DNA of 64,000 bases from Actinomycetes bacterium (lineage in GTDB: Bacteria; Actinomycetota; Acidimicrobiia; Acidimicrobiales; RAAP-2). The position numbers were made by a program, and so were the translations under genes. The DNA is taken from contig JAJYVS010000002.1 of assembly GCA_021791895.1 (NCBI GenBank), positions 1-64,000 of the forward strand. The letters run 5' to 3'. This document shows, piece by piece, positions 49,819 through 59,473 of the stretch (within the stretch, counting starts at the first letter, position 1; each line of letters starts with the position of its first letter). The notes below the pieces were generated by a model. That model searched no databases and was not told the DNA's origin. It saw only the letters and a list, made by a program, of their open reading frames with translations.

Positions 49819-50961
49819 GTGGCCAGGCACTACCTCGACCACGCCTCGAGCTGCCCCCTGCGGCCCGAGGCCCGCGCCGCCATGGTGGCCGAGCTCGATG
49901 CCGCCGGCGGCGACCCCGGTCGGGTCCACGAGGAGGGTCGGGCGGTCCGGGTTCGCATCGAGGTCGCCCGCGACCAGGTCGCGTCGTTCCTCGGGGTGCG
50001 TCCCCGTCAGGTCGTGTTCACCTCCGGGGGCACCGAGGCCGTCAACGCCGCCGTCTTCGGGGCCTCCCGGGCCCGGCCCGGCCGGGCCATGGTCGCCGCG
50101 GCCGTCGAGCACTCGGCGGTGCGGGAGGCGTCGGTCCGGTCGGGGACGGTGCTTGAGCTCGCCGTCGACGGGGCCGGGAGGATCGAGCTCGGGCACTTGG
50201 CCGAGCTGCTCGGCTCGCCACCGCCCGGCGGGGTGGCGCTGGTCCACTGCCAGTGGGCGAACCACGAGACCGGGACGCTGCAGCCGGTCGGAGCCGTCGT
50301 CGCGGCGTGCCGGGAAGCGGGTGTGCCCGTCCACGTCGACGCCTGCGCGGCGGTCGGGCACGTCGGGACGGACCTGGGCGCGCTGGACGCCGACCTCGTC
50401 TCGGTCAGCGCGCACAAGTTCGGCGGGCCGGCCGGGGTCGGTGCCTTGGTGGTGGGCGCCGGGAGACGCTTCGAGCCCTTCGTGGTCGGTGGCCACCAGG
50501 AACGGGCGCGGCGGGCCGGCTTCGAGAACGCCCCGGCCATCGCCGGCTTCGGGGCGGTCGCGGCCACCCTGGCCGCGCCCGACCGGCTCGAGCGCGAGGC
50601 CGAGCTCGCCCGTCAGAAGGTGGCCGGGCTGCTCGACGCCGCCCTGGTGATCGACGGCGTGGCGCTCCTCGGCGACCGGCGGCCCGAGGGGCGCCTCCCT
50701 CACCTGGTGTGCCTGGGGCTCGAGGGCGTGGAGGCCGAGCCGGTCCTCATCGGCCTGGACCGGGCCGGCATCGCCGTCCACTCCGGCTCGGCCTGCTCGT
50801 CGGAGACCCTCGAGCCCTCGCCGGTGCTCGCCGCCATGGGAGTCGACGCCGAACGGTCGCTCCGCCTCTCGGTCGGCTGGTCGACCACCGAGGAGGACGT
50901 GGCCGCGTTCGCAACCGCGTTCGCCCCGGTGCTCCAGGGCCTCCGGGCGCTCCGGACCTGA
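49819..50961 (+). CDS. Cysteine desulfurase (NifS/IscS-type)
   Basis: YLDHASSCPLRPEA, FTSGGTEAVNAAVFG, HVDACAAVGHVGTDLGALDADLVSVSAHKFGGPAGVGALVV, HSGSACSSETLEPSPVLAAMG. Confidence 0.94.
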   Translation: MARHYLDHASSCPLRPEARAAMVAELDAAGGDPGRVHEEGRAVRVRIEVARDQVASFLGVRPRQVVFTSGGTEAVNAAVFGASRARPGRAMVAAAVEHSAVREASVRSGTVLELAVDGAGRIELGHLAELLGSPPPGGVALVHCQWANHETGTLQPVGAVVAACREAGVPVHVDACAAVGHVGTDLGALDADLVSVSAHKFGGPAGVGALVVGAGRRFEPFVVGGHQERARRAGFENAPAIAGFGAVAATLAAPDRLEREAELARQKVAGLLDAALVIDGVALLGDRRPEGRLPHLVCLGLEGVEAEPVLIGLDRAGIAVHSGSACSSETLEPSPVLAAMGVDAERSLRLSVGWSTTEEDVAAFATAFAPVLQGLRALRT

Positions 50962-50985
50962 GCCCAGCAGCGCACCCGACCGGCC

Positions 50986-51696
50986 ATGGCCCCGCCTAGC
51001 GTGGACCCCGCCGGCCCGACGCCGGCCGGGGCGAGAGCCGAGGCGACGATGCGAACGCTGGAACCCGACTACGACAGCGACCCGGGGCGTTGGTCCTCCT
51101 ACCAAACCCCCACCGACGTGCACCACGTGGTCGGGCCGGAACTCGCCGGCCCGGTCCTCGACGTCGGGTGCGGGGAGGGCCGGCTGGCGTCGGTCCTGCG
51201 CGACGGGGTCGCCTGGGTCGGCCTCGACGCCTCCTGGAGCCAGCTGCGGGCCAACCCCCACCGCCCGCTGGTGCGGGCCGACATGGGCGCCCTGCCCTTC
51301 GTCGACGGGGCGTTCGCCGAGGTGACCCACCTGTGGTGCCTCTACCACCTCGACGACCCGGTGGCGGCGGTCGCCGAGGCCAGGCGGGTGCTGCGCGCCG
51401 GAGGCCGCTACTACGCCTGCTCTGCCGCCCGCGACAGCGACCCCGAGATCCTGCCCGAGGGCTATCCGCGCTCGACCTTCGACGCCGAGGAGGCGCCGGG
51501 CATCGTGGCCGAGGCGTTCGGCGAGGTCGAGGCGGAACGCTGGGACGGCCGGTTCTACGCGCTCGAGACCCGCGACGAAATCCGCGCCTACTGCCGCCAC
51601 AACTTCATCCCGGCCGAGCGGGCCGAGTCGGCCGAGCTCCCGCTCGAGCTCACCAAGCGGGGGGTGCTCGTGCGGGCGATCCGGGCACCGGGCTGA
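50986..51696 (+). CDS. Class I SAM-dependent methyltransferase
   Basis: VLDVGCGEGRLASVLRDGVAWVGLDAS, ADMGALPFVDGAFAEVTHLWCLYHLDDPVAAVAEARRVLRAGGRYYA. Confidence 0.92.
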   Translation: MAPPSVDPAGPTPAGARAEATMRTLEPDYDSDPGRWSSYQTPTDVHHVVGPELAGPVLDVGCGEGRLASVLRDGVAWVGLDASWSQLRANPHRPLVRADMGALPFVDGAFAEVTHLWCLYHLDDPVAAVAEARRVLRAGGRYYACSAARDSDPEILPEGYPRSTFDAEEAPGIVAEAFGEVEAERWDGRFYALETRDEIRAYCRHNFIPAERAESAELPLELTKRGVLVRAIRAPG

Positions 51697-51729
51697 GCGG
51701 CCCGGGAGCCCGAATTCCCGGCGGGTGCC

Positions 51730-52608
51730 CTACCCCGAGCGAACCCCGGAGGGCAGCGGCTGGCCCGCCTCGGTGAAGGCCTGGGCGATGAGCTTGGCCG
51801 CCGCGCTCACCCGGTCCCTCGGGGGGTGCTCGGCCAGGAACGCCCGGTACTGCTTCACCGCCGTCGCGGCGTCGTGGCCCTGCTCCAGGTCCATGGTGCC
51901 CAAGAAGAGGTGGGCGGCGTAGTCGTCGGGCTGCACGGCCAACGACCGCTCGACGAGGGACCGGCCCTGGCGCTCCTGGGCCCGGTCGCCGGCCGTGAAG
52001 CCGGCCTCCCACTCGAGGTACCCGGTCTCGGCGAGCGCCTGAGGCTGGTTGGGGTCGGAGGCCAAAACGTTGCGGTAGAGGGCGAGGGCCTGGCTCAGCG
52101 AGGTGCTCGTGCCCTGGTTGACGAGGCTGGCGGCCTCGTTGAGCTCCGCCGTGATGTCCTGGGGCGTGCTGCCGGTGGCCGGCTGACCGGGCAGGCGCGG
52201 CGCGGTCAGGTGCATCACGAGAAGCGTGGCCCCGGCGGCCAGGGCGGCCAGGGCCAAAGCGGCCAGCCAACGCGGCCGGCGACGGCGAGCCCGGCCCCTC
52301 GCCACGGCCTCCTCCTCGTCCGAGGCCGTCCCCGCCATAGCCGCCCCGGCGCCCGCGGCCGTCGCCGCCGCTCGCTCGGCGTCCTCGGCCCGATCCAGCT
52401 GGGCCAGTTCGTCGACGACGGCAGCCAGGCGATTCCGGTCCCGGCCGAGGAGCGCCTCGTAGTCCTCGGGGCCGATGTCCCCGGCGGACCGCTCGGCCTC
52501 GAGGTCCGCCAGCGAGCGGTCCAGGAAGTCCCGCTGGTCCTCGAGGTGCCAACGCCGGTCCCGTTCCACCGGGGGTTCGGCCACCACCGGTCGGCGGACC
52601 CGGCTCAC
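51730..52608 (-). CDS. ccmI: CcmI-like/TPR c-type cytochrome biogenesis protein, GTG start
   Basis: Overlaps ccmH; membrane segment WLAALALAALAAGATLLVMHL and TPR-like C-terminus; N-terminal DRSLADLEAERSAGDIGPEDYEALL is CcmI-like. Confidence 0.75.
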   Translation of the reverse strand: MSRVRRPVVAEPPVERDRRWHLEDQRDFLDRSLADLEAERSAGDIGPEDYEALLGRDRNRLAAVVDELAQLDRAEDAERAAATAAGAGAAMAGTASDEEEAVARGRARRRRPRWLAALALAALAAGATLLVMHLTAPRLPGQPATGSTPQDITAELNEAASLVNQGTSTSLSQALALYRNVLASDPNQPQALAETGYLEWEAGFTAGDRAQERQGRSLVERSLAVQPDDYAAHLFLGTMDLEQGHDAATAVKQYRAFLAEHPPRDRVSAAAKLIAQAFTEAGQPLPSGVRSG

Positions 52609-53048
52609 GGCGAGCCCCGGAGCGCGACGAGGGCCCTTCCTCGTCGCCAGAACAGCAACCCGAGGGCCGCCGCGGCGCCCGCTAGCACGACGACCGGGAG
52701 CACCCAGACCACGGTGTCGAGCCCCGAGGCCGGTGGGGCGAGGAGGATCGACGGCCCGTAGCGCTCGACGAAGGAGCGATCGATGGCCGCCGCGGTCGCC
52801 CCCGAGCGCAGCATGGCCTGAATCTGTCGGCGGGCGGCGATGGCGCTCGGGGCCTCGGACTGGGCGACCGAGATGTCCTCGCAGCTCGGGCACCGGATGC
52901 GGCTCTCCAGCGCGGCCGCCCGTTGGGCGAGGGTCGGCGGACCGCTCCTCCCGGCCCCCACGTACAGGGCGACCGCGGCCATGAGGGCCAGAGCGACCGC
53001 CGAGCCCACGGCGAACACCCGGCGACCGCGCGCCCGGGTCTCAGGCAC
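52605..53048 (-). CDS. ccmH: Cytochrome c maturation protein CcmH
   Basis: ESRIRCPSCEDISVAQSEAPSAIAARRQIQAMLRSGATAAAIDRSFVERYGPSILLAPPASGLDTVVWVLPV. Confidence 0.92.
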   Translation of the reverse strand: MPETRARGRRVFAVGSAVALALMAAVALYVGAGRSGPPTLAQRAAALESRIRCPSCEDISVAQSEAPSAIAARRQIQAMLRSGATAAAIDRSFVERYGPSILLAPPASGLDTVVWVLPVVVLAGAAAALGLLFWRRGRALVALRGSP

Positions 53049-53634
53049 GGCGGGCCGCCGCGGCCGTGGAGATCAACTGGCCGTAGCTCATGGGGCCGGC
53101 GAAGGCCGCCACCACCGTGCCCGTCCGGTCGACGAAGAAGGTCATGGGCGGCGACCCCACGCCGAACTCGCTGGCGAACCGGCCCGACTGGTCGGGGAGC
53201 GTCGGCCAGCTCACCCCCCACTGCGTGAGGAACCGGCGGGCCCCGGCGGTCGAGTCGTCGATGTCGACCGAGACCAGCTTGACCGGCAAGCCCTGTTCCT
53301 CGGCCACGAAGGCGAAGCGGGCCAGGTTGGGCTCCTCTTCGGCGCACGGGGGGCACCAGCTGGCGAAGAAGTTGACCACGACGACCTCCCCCCGGTCGGC
53401 GGCCAGCGACACCAGCTGACCCTCGAAGCTCCGGGCGGAGATCGGCGGGACCGGGTGGCCGACCAAGGGACTGTCGACCGACGCGGCCTGTGAGGACGGC
53501 CGGGTGGCCACCACCACCGCCAGAACGACGAGGGCGACGACCACCAGCCCGGCCACCCAACGGGCGGTGTGGCGGCGTCGCCGGGGCGCGCCCGTTGGTT
53601 TGGGGTCCGTCGTGCCGGTGACGGCCAAGGTCAC
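53041..53634 (-). CDS. ccmG: TlpA/CcmG-type thioredoxin
   Basis: VVVNFFASWCPPCAEEEPNLARF, FFVDRTGTVVAAFAGPMS. Confidence 0.9.
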   Translation of the reverse strand: MTLAVTGTTDPKPTGAPRRRRHTARWVAGLVVVALVVLAVVVATRPSSQAASVDSPLVGHPVPPISARSFEGQLVSLAADRGEVVVVNFFASWCPPCAEEEPNLARFAFVAEEQGLPVKLVSVDIDDSTAGARRFLTQWGVSWPTLPDQSGRFASEFGVGSPPMTFFVDRTGTVVAAFAGPMSYGQLISTAAAARRA

Positions 53635-53635
53635 C

Positions 53636-55750
53636 TCACCTCCCGCCGGTCGTGACCGGTTCGGGGCTCCCCCCGGCGGGTCCGGCGAGCAGCACCGGTT
53701 CGGCGGCGGTCTCGTCGGGCCCGACCGACCGGGCCCGCTCGTCGGGCACCTGGGCCCCGGGGGCCGGTTCGGTCGGGCGGTGCCGCCGGCCGGGGATCAG
53801 GGCCAGCAACCCGCCCACGCCGATCAGAAGGCCGCCGGCCCACAGCCAGGCCACCAGGGGCTCGACCACCACCCCGATGGCCACCGCGCCCTTCGGGAGC
53901 CCGGGGAACTGCTCGGCGCCGGTCGCCGGGCCGACCCCGCCGAACTCGGTCACGGTCAGGTACACGTCGCCGGTGACCCCCGAGTCGATGGCCGGCGTGC
54001 CGACCGCCTGGGAATTGGTCCCGGCGAACTGGGTGACGGCGGGCCGAAAGACCCCGCCCCCGTCCACCTTGATCAATGCCTCGGTCGCCGTCTTGGCCGG
54101 CGTCCGAACGGTCGCCAACCCCTCGAAGACGAAGCGGTGTCCGTCGAAGACCGCCGGCTGGCCGAGCCGCAGGGCCAACTCGCCCCGCTGGGCGAAGGAC
54201 GTGGCGGCCGTGATGCCGACGGCGACCACGACCACCCCGAGGTGCACCACCATGCCCCCGTTGGCCCGGTTGAGCAGCCCCCGGATCCACCCCCGGCCGT
54301 GGCGGAGGCTGGTCACCACCGCGAGCACGATCGACCGCAGCGCCGAGGCCGCGGCGAAGGCGCCCAGTCCGAACGCCACCAGCGGGACCACGCCCCGGAC
54401 CCCGCCGGCCACGCAGCCGACGATCGTGAGGACCCCCACCCAGGCCGCCGGGCCGAGCCGTCGCCACAGCACCGGCACGCTGAGGGCCCGCCATGACAGC
54501 GCCGGGGCGAGCGCCATGAGGACCAGGAGGGCGAGTCCGACCGGAATGGCCACGGTGTTGAAGTACGGCGCCCCGACCGTGACCGCCTGGTTCTCGAGGG
54601 CCTGGTAGAGGAGGGGGAAGACCGTCCCCAAGAGGACCACGAAGGCGAACCCGACGAAGAGGAGGTTGTTGAGGAGGAACGCCCCCTCCCGGCCGAGCGG
54701 CGCGTCGATGCCCCCGGGCGAGCGGATCCGGTCCCCCCGCCAGGCAATCAGACCGAAGCCGACCACCACGACGAGGAGGAAGAAGGCGATGAGGATCGGG
54801 CCGAGCGTCGAGTCGCTGAAGGCGTGCACCGACTCGATGACGCCGGAGCGGGTGAGGAACGTGCCGAGGATGGTGAGCGAGAAGGTCGCCACCGAGAGGG
54901 ACAGGTTCCACACCCGTAGAAGGCCCCGACGCTCCTGGACCAGCACCGAGTGGAGGTAGGCGGTGCCGCACAGCCAGGGCAGGAGTGCCGCGTTCTCCAC
55001 CGGGTCCCAGGCCCAGAACCCGCCCCACCCGAGCACCTGGTACGACCACCACGCCCCGAGCATGATGCCGACCGACAGGAAGGTCCAGGCCACGAGGGTG
55101 AAGCGTCGGGTCTCCACCTGCCAGCGGTCCCCCACCCGCCCGGTGGCGAGCATGCCCACCGCGAAGGCGAAGGGGACGGTGAAACCGACGAAGCCGAGGT
55201 AGAGCATCGGCGGGTGGATGGCGACCAGAGGGTTGTCCTGGAGCAGGGCGTTGGGCCCGGCGCCGTGCGCCGGCGCCGCCCCGACCACGTGGGCGAAGGG
55301 GTTGGCCGGCCCGACCATGAGGCCGACGAAGAAGGCGGCGACGCAGAACATGACGAGCGTGGCCCAGGCGACGACCGGATCCTTGGCGTCGCCACGGAAC
55401 CGCCAGACCACGACCGACACGAACACCGCGAGCAAGAAGCCCCACAGGAGGATCGATCCGGCCAATGCCGACCACATCCCGGTGATCGAGTAGAGCAGGG
55501 GCGTGGCCCGGCTGTTGTTGTCGGCCACGAACGCGATGGAGAAGTCGTGGGTGACGAGGGCGTGTTCCATGGCGCCCACCGCCAGGGCCATCCCCGCCAG
55601 CAGCACCGGCGCGAGCAGCCGAGCGTCGAAGCGGGGGTCGGGGTCCCGCCCCTGGTGATGGCGAAGGAGGGAGACTCCCGTCGCCACGGCGCCGACGACT
55701 GCCGCGGCGAAGGCCAACCAGATCCCGATCGTCCCGAGGGCGGCGTTCAT
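53636..55750 (-). CDS. ccmF: Cytochrome c maturation heme lyase CcmF
   Basis: 704 aa: SITGMWSALAGSILLWGF, MLYLGFVGFTVPFAFAVG, GAWWSYQVLGWGGFWAWDPVENAALLPWL. Confidence 0.95.
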   Translation of the reverse strand: MNAALGTIGIWLAFAAAVVGAVATGVSLLRHHQGRDPDPRFDARLLAPVLLAGMALAVGAMEHALVTHDFSIAFVADNNSRATPLLYSITGMWSALAGSILLWGFLLAVFVSVVVWRFRGDAKDPVVAWATLVMFCVAAFFVGLMVGPANPFAHVVGAAPAHGAGPNALLQDNPLVAIHPPMLYLGFVGFTVPFAFAVGMLATGRVGDRWQVETRRFTLVAWTFLSVGIMLGAWWSYQVLGWGGFWAWDPVENAALLPWLCGTAYLHSVLVQERRGLLRVWNLSLSVATFSLTILGTFLTRSGVIESVHAFSDSTLGPILIAFFLLVVVVGFGLIAWRGDRIRSPGGIDAPLGREGAFLLNNLLFVGFAFVVLLGTVFPLLYQALENQAVTVGAPYFNTVAIPVGLALLVLMALAPALSWRALSVPVLWRRLGPAAWVGVLTIVGCVAGGVRGVVPLVAFGLGAFAAASALRSIVLAVVTSLRHGRGWIRGLLNRANGGMVVHLGVVVVAVGITAATSFAQRGELALRLGQPAVFDGHRFVFEGLATVRTPAKTATEALIKVDGGGVFRPAVTQFAGTNSQAVGTPAIDSGVTGDVYLTVTEFGGVGPATGAEQFPGLPKGAVAIGVVVEPLVAWLWAGGLLIGVGGLLALIPGRRHRPTEPAPGAQVPDERARSVGPDETAAEPVLLAGPAGGSPEPVTTGGR

Positions 55751-55766
55751 GGTGTCCGACGACCCG

Positions 55767-56252
55767 TCAACGGACCGTGCCGTTCGGGGCCCTGACCCGT
55801 CGAGGGTGGGCGGCGATGTAGTCCGCCGAGTGCTTCACCATGATCTGGTTCGACAGGAACAGTGACGAGCCCGGGTGGGCGAAGTGCCCGACCACCACCA
55901 CCGGGATGTCCGACTGGAACAGCTGTGGGGGCGAGCCGGTGCTGTGCACCGGCACCCGCAGGTGCCCCTCCGCGACGCTGAAGTCGGCTCCGGTGGGCGT
56001 GCGCCGGATGCTGCCGGGGACCACCACGCCCTCCAGCCGGAAGGTCGACGTCCCGAGGGTGGCCCGGTGCGCCAGGGCCTGGGCGACCGTGTCGAAGTAG
56101 TTGAGCGAGCTCCCCAACCCCTCCACCAAGAGGAAGACGAGCGCGCCGAGGAGGACCACGCCGACGAACCACAGCCGGTGCCGGGTCCGCCGGCGGAGGC
56201 GTCCGACGTCGGCCGGCGGTGCCGAGCGGTCGACCAGCGCGGCGTCGCTCAC
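55767..56252 (-). CDS. ccmE: Heme chaperone CcmE, GTG start
   Basis: One TM segment, RLEGVVVPGSIRR, QSDIPVVVVGHF, QIMVKHSADYIAAHP (HxxxY). Confidence 0.88.
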   Translation of the reverse strand: MSDAALVDRSAPPADVGRLRRRTRHRLWFVGVVLLGALVFLLVEGLGSSLNYFDTVAQALAHRATLGTSTFRLEGVVVPGSIRRTPTGADFSVAEGHLRVPVHSTGSPPQLFQSDIPVVVVGHFAHPGSSLFLSNQIMVKHSADYIAAHPRRVRAPNGTVR

Positions 56253-56410
56253 GGCTCGTCCGCACCGGGGCCCGAGGGGGTCACGAGGTCCTCGGCGTCG
56301 ACGGCGAGCTCGGCTCGCCGCCCGAGGGCGCGGCGGCGGAGCACCAACGAGAGCGCGTAGAGGAAGAGGACCGAGAGCCCCACGGCGTAGCCGGCGTCGA
56401 CGTAGCTCAC
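56249..56410 (-). CDS. ccmD: Small membrane protein CcmD
   Basis: VSYVDAGYAVGLSVLFLYALSLVLRRRALGRRAELAVDAEDLVTPSGPGADEP, overlapping ccmC and ccmE. Confidence 0.75.
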   Translation of the reverse strand: MSYVDAGYAVGLSVLFLYALSLVLRRRALGRRAELAVDAEDLVTPSGPGADEP

Positions 56411-57219
56411 GGTGCCACCCGGCTCGGGGAATGGAGGGGTGCCGACCCGCCGGCGACGGTCTCGGCCGGCATCGCCTCGGCCCCCTCGGCCCAACGCTCC
56501 TCCAAGGACACCTCGAGCGAGGCGGCACTGGTCCGGTCGGCCAGCACCTCGATGCGGTAGCGGACCGCCACCATCCAGACGAAGACCAAGGTGAGGGCGA
56601 CGAACCCCAACAGCAACGTCCAGGCCATCGAACCGTGGATGGTCGGCGAGAGGTTGGGGTTCAGCACCGTCGCCCCCTGGTGCAAGGTCTGCCACCAGAT
56701 GACCGAGAAGTGCACGATCGGCACGTCGACGAACGCCACCAGGGCCGCCACCGCGCAGCGCTTGGCCCGGACCTCGGGTTCCGCCGGCACCCGGCGCAAG
56801 GCCAGGTAGCCGAGGAACAGCACGAGGAGGAGGGCGGTGGAGGTGAGACGGGCGTCCCAGGTCCACCACACCCCCCAGGTGGGCCGACCCCACAACATGC
56901 CGGTCGCCAAGGTGAGCGCGTTGAACACCACCCCCACCTCGACCGAGGCCGCCCCCAGGCGGTCCCAGAAGAGCGAGCGGGTCCGGCGCCACAGGTACAA
57001 GAGGCTGCTCAGCGCGGCCAGGCCGAAGGCCAGGTAGAGGGCCACCCAGGCGATCGGCGGGTGCAGGTAGACCAGGCGCACCAGGTTGCCCTGGACCTTG
57101 TCCGGCGGCGTGACCCACAGCCCCAGCCAGACCGTGGCCGCCGTGGCCAGAGCGCCCAGCACCCCGACCACCCGCACCCAGCGGGGCAACGGGGCCGAGC
57201 GGACCGATGGCGCCCTCAT
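56407..57219 (-). CDS. ccmC: Heme export permease CcmC
   Basis: RLVYLHPPIAWVALYLAFGLAALSSLLYLWRR, GRPTWGVWWTWDARLTSTALLLVLFLGYLALRR, IHGSMAWTLL. Confidence 0.95.
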   Translation of the reverse strand: MRAPSVRSAPLPRWVRVVGVLGALATAATVWLGLWVTPPDKVQGNLVRLVYLHPPIAWVALYLAFGLAALSSLLYLWRRTRSLFWDRLGAASVEVGVVFNALTLATGMLWGRPTWGVWWTWDARLTSTALLLVLFLGYLALRRVPAEPEVRAKRCAVAALVAFVDVPIVHFSVIWWQTLHQGATVLNPNLSPTIHGSMAWTLLLGFVALTLVFVWMVAVRYRIEVLADRTSAASLEVSLEERWAEGAEAMPAETVAGGSAPLHSPSRVAP

Positions 57220-57884
57220 CCCGCCTCCAGCAGCGGTCCGTACAGGACGATCCCGACGACCAAATAGGTGAGGGCGAACGGTCCGAGGACCCGGAGCCAG
57301 GACACCCCGTCGGCCACCGGTCCGGCCAGCGCGCCGGCCCAGGCCCGTGAGGCGGCCAGGAGCACCGGGGCGAGGATCGGGAGGACCAACAGCGGCAGGA
57401 GGGTCTCTCGCACCCGCAGCCCGGCCGACAGCGCGCCGTAGAGCGTGCCGGCGCAGGCCAGCCCGATCGTGGCCAGGAGCGACGCGACCAGGGCCAGCCA
57501 GACGGCGTGCACGTGCACCCCGAAGAGCACGGTCATCGAGGCCCACAGCACCACCTGGAGCACCGCCAACTCGGCGGCGATCGCCGCCGCCTTGCCCAAG
57601 AAGACGCCCGCCGGGTCGATGCCCGAGGCCCGGAGCCCGTCACGGGTCCCCTCGCCGGCCTCGATGGCGAAGCTGCGCTGGGTGGCGAGCACCGTCGAGA
57701 ACAGGACGGCCAGCCAGAAGAGGCCGGGCGCGGCCGACGCGAGGGTGTGGCGGACCGGTCCGAGCGCGAACGCATAGAGCACGAGGGAGAGCACGGCCAC
57801 CGGGACCACCTGCCACAGCGTCACCCGAGAGCGCAGCTCGATGCGGATGTCCTTCCCCGCGACCAGAAGGGCGTCACGCCACAT
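57216..57884 (-). CDS. ccmB: Heme exporter CcmB
   Basis: WRDALLVAGKDIRIELRSRVTLWQVVPVAVLSLVLYAFALGP..., LLPLLVLPILAPVLLAASRA. Confidence 0.92.
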   Translation of the reverse strand: MWRDALLVAGKDIRIELRSRVTLWQVVPVAVLSLVLYAFALGPVRHTLASAAPGLFWLAVLFSTVLATQRSFAIEAGEGTRDGLRASGIDPAGVFLGKAAAIAAELAVLQVVLWASMTVLFGVHVHAVWLALVASLLATIGLACAGTLYGALSAGLRVRETLLPLLVLPILAPVLLAASRAWAGALAGPVADGVSWLRVLGPFALTYLVVGIVLYGPLLEAG

Positions 57885-58590
57885 GGCTGTCCCCTTCGCC
57901 CAAGCTCGAGAGCTTGGCCCGTCGGGAACCGGACCGGAGCTCGGTGATCCGACCTCCCCCCATGACCGCTTGGCGGTCGGAGAGGGCCGCGGCTGCTTCG
58001 GGCTCGTGAGACGAGAAGACCACCGCCGCCCCGCCGGCCGCGGCCCCAGCGATCAGCCCGGCCAAGAGCTCGCGGGCACCGGGGTCCAACGCGGCGTGCG
58101 GCTCGTCGAGCAGCCACAGCTCGGGCGCCCGGGCGACGAGCGCGGCCAGGGCGACCCGTCGACGCTGCCCGGCGGAGAGCCCCCCGACCGGCGTCGTCGC
58201 CAGCCGGCCGATGATCCCGACTCGTTCGAGCGCCCCTGCCACCTCGCCGGCGGCCACGCCGGCGGCCCGCAGCGCGAACCGGACGTTCTCCTTGGCGGTC
58301 AACTCGTCGTAGAGGCTGGGGGCGTGGCCGAGCAGACCCACCCGGCGTCGCACGGCCGCCGGTTCCTGGCAGAGGTCGACCCCGAGGACGAGGACCTCGC
58401 CGGAGCGGGGCGGCACCAGCCCGGCCAACACCCGCAGCAAGGTCGTCTTCCCGGCGCCGTTGGCGCCGACCACCGAGACGACCTCGCCGCGCGACACGGT
58501 GAGGTCGACTCCCGAGAGGGCGGGGAAGCGGCCGGTGAGCGCCACCGCGCCCCGGAGGCGGACGACAGGATCCATGGGGATTTGCGACAT
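57874..58590 (-). CDS. ccmA: Heme exporter ATPase CcmA
   Basis: VVGANGAGKTTLLRVLAGL, GGLSAGQRRRVALAALVARAPELWLLDEPHAALD. Confidence 0.93.
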   Translation of the reverse strand: MSQIPMDPVVRLRGAVALTGRFPALSGVDLTVSRGEVVSVVGANGAGKTTLLRVLAGLVPPRSGEVLVLGVDLCQEPAAVRRRVGLLGHAPSLYDELTAKENVRFALRAAGVAAGEVAGALERVGIIGRLATTPVGGLSAGQRRRVALAALVARAPELWLLDEPHAALDPGARELLAGLIAGAAAGGAAVVFSSHEPEAAAALSDRQAVMGGGRITELRSGSRRAKLSSLGEGDSHVA

Positions 58591-58633
58591 GCTACGAGTC
58601 GTCGCGCCGCCGGGGCCAAGCGCCCCGGGGTCG

Positions 58634-59434
58634 TCAGCTCGTCGCCAGCCGCCCGAGCCCCATGTGCTCCATGAGCTGCTGGATCTGGACCGCCAGCCAG
58701 CCCTGGTGATCGGTCAGAAGCACGATGCCGAAGGTGACGAGGATCCCCCCGGCCACGAGGACCACGACCTCGGCGACCCGGCCCGCCCGGGCGAAGAAGG
58801 AGGTCAGCCGGCCGAGGAAGAGGCCGGTGGCGAGGAACGGCGCCCCGAGCCCGAGGGCGTAGGCGAACAGGAGAATCACCCCACCGCCCAACGTGGCCCG
58901 GGAGGCGGCGAGCGCCGTGACCGCCCCGAGGACCGGACCGATGCACGGGGTCCAGGCGAACCCGAACGCTGCGCCGAGCACCGGAGCGGCCCAGCCTCCG
59001 AGGGCGCCGGGAACGAACCGGAACCGGCGCTCGGCCAGCACGCCGGCCCCGAGGTTCCGGGCCCGTGGGCCGAAACGGGCCCAGAGCGAGGCGGGGAGCC
59101 CCGCGACGAGCAGGACCACGCCCAGCAGCACGACGACGACCCCAGCCGCCAGGGTGAGCGTGTGGCGGTGGCTGCCGAGCAGGTGGCCGAGGCCCGAGGC
59201 CGCCGCGCCCAATGCCACGAAGACCGCCGTGAAACCGGCCACGAACCCGACGAGGTCCCGGCCGAGGCGGCGTGCCGGAACGTCGGGCGTGCCAGCCCGG
59301 CCGGCCTGGGCGGCCGAGAGGCCCGACACCATCGAGACGTAGCCGGGCACCATGGGCAGAACGCACGGGGAGAGGAACGACACCACCCCGGCGCCAAAGG
59401 CCACGATTACCCCGAGCGGGCTGGCCGTCACCAT
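58634..59434 (-). CDS. ccdA: Cytochrome c biogenesis transmembrane protein CcdA
   Basis: VVSFLSPCVLPMVPGYVSMVSGLS, FAWTPCIGPVLGAVTALAAS. Confidence 0.95.
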   Translation of the reverse strand: MVTASPLGVIVAFGAGVVSFLSPCVLPMVPGYVSMVSGLSAAQAGRAGTPDVPARRLGRDLVGFVAGFTAVFVALGAAASGLGHLLGSHRHTLTLAAGVVVVLLGVVLLVAGLPASLWARFGPRARNLGAGVLAERRFRFVPGALGGWAAPVLGAAFGFAWTPCIGPVLGAVTALAASRATLGGGVILLFAYALGLGAPFLATGLFLGRLTSFFARAGRVAEVVVLVAGGILVTFGIVLLTDHQGWLAVQIQQLMEHMGLGRLATS

Positions 59435-59473
59435 CGGGTGCGCTCGTCGGTGGGCGGGGACCGGTCGGCGAGC

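Noticed and set aside
49495-51600. 701-aa minus-strand ORF antisense to the cysteine desulfurase and methyltransferase
   Set aside because: Compositional shadow ORF; the plus-strand genes have clear catalytic motifs.
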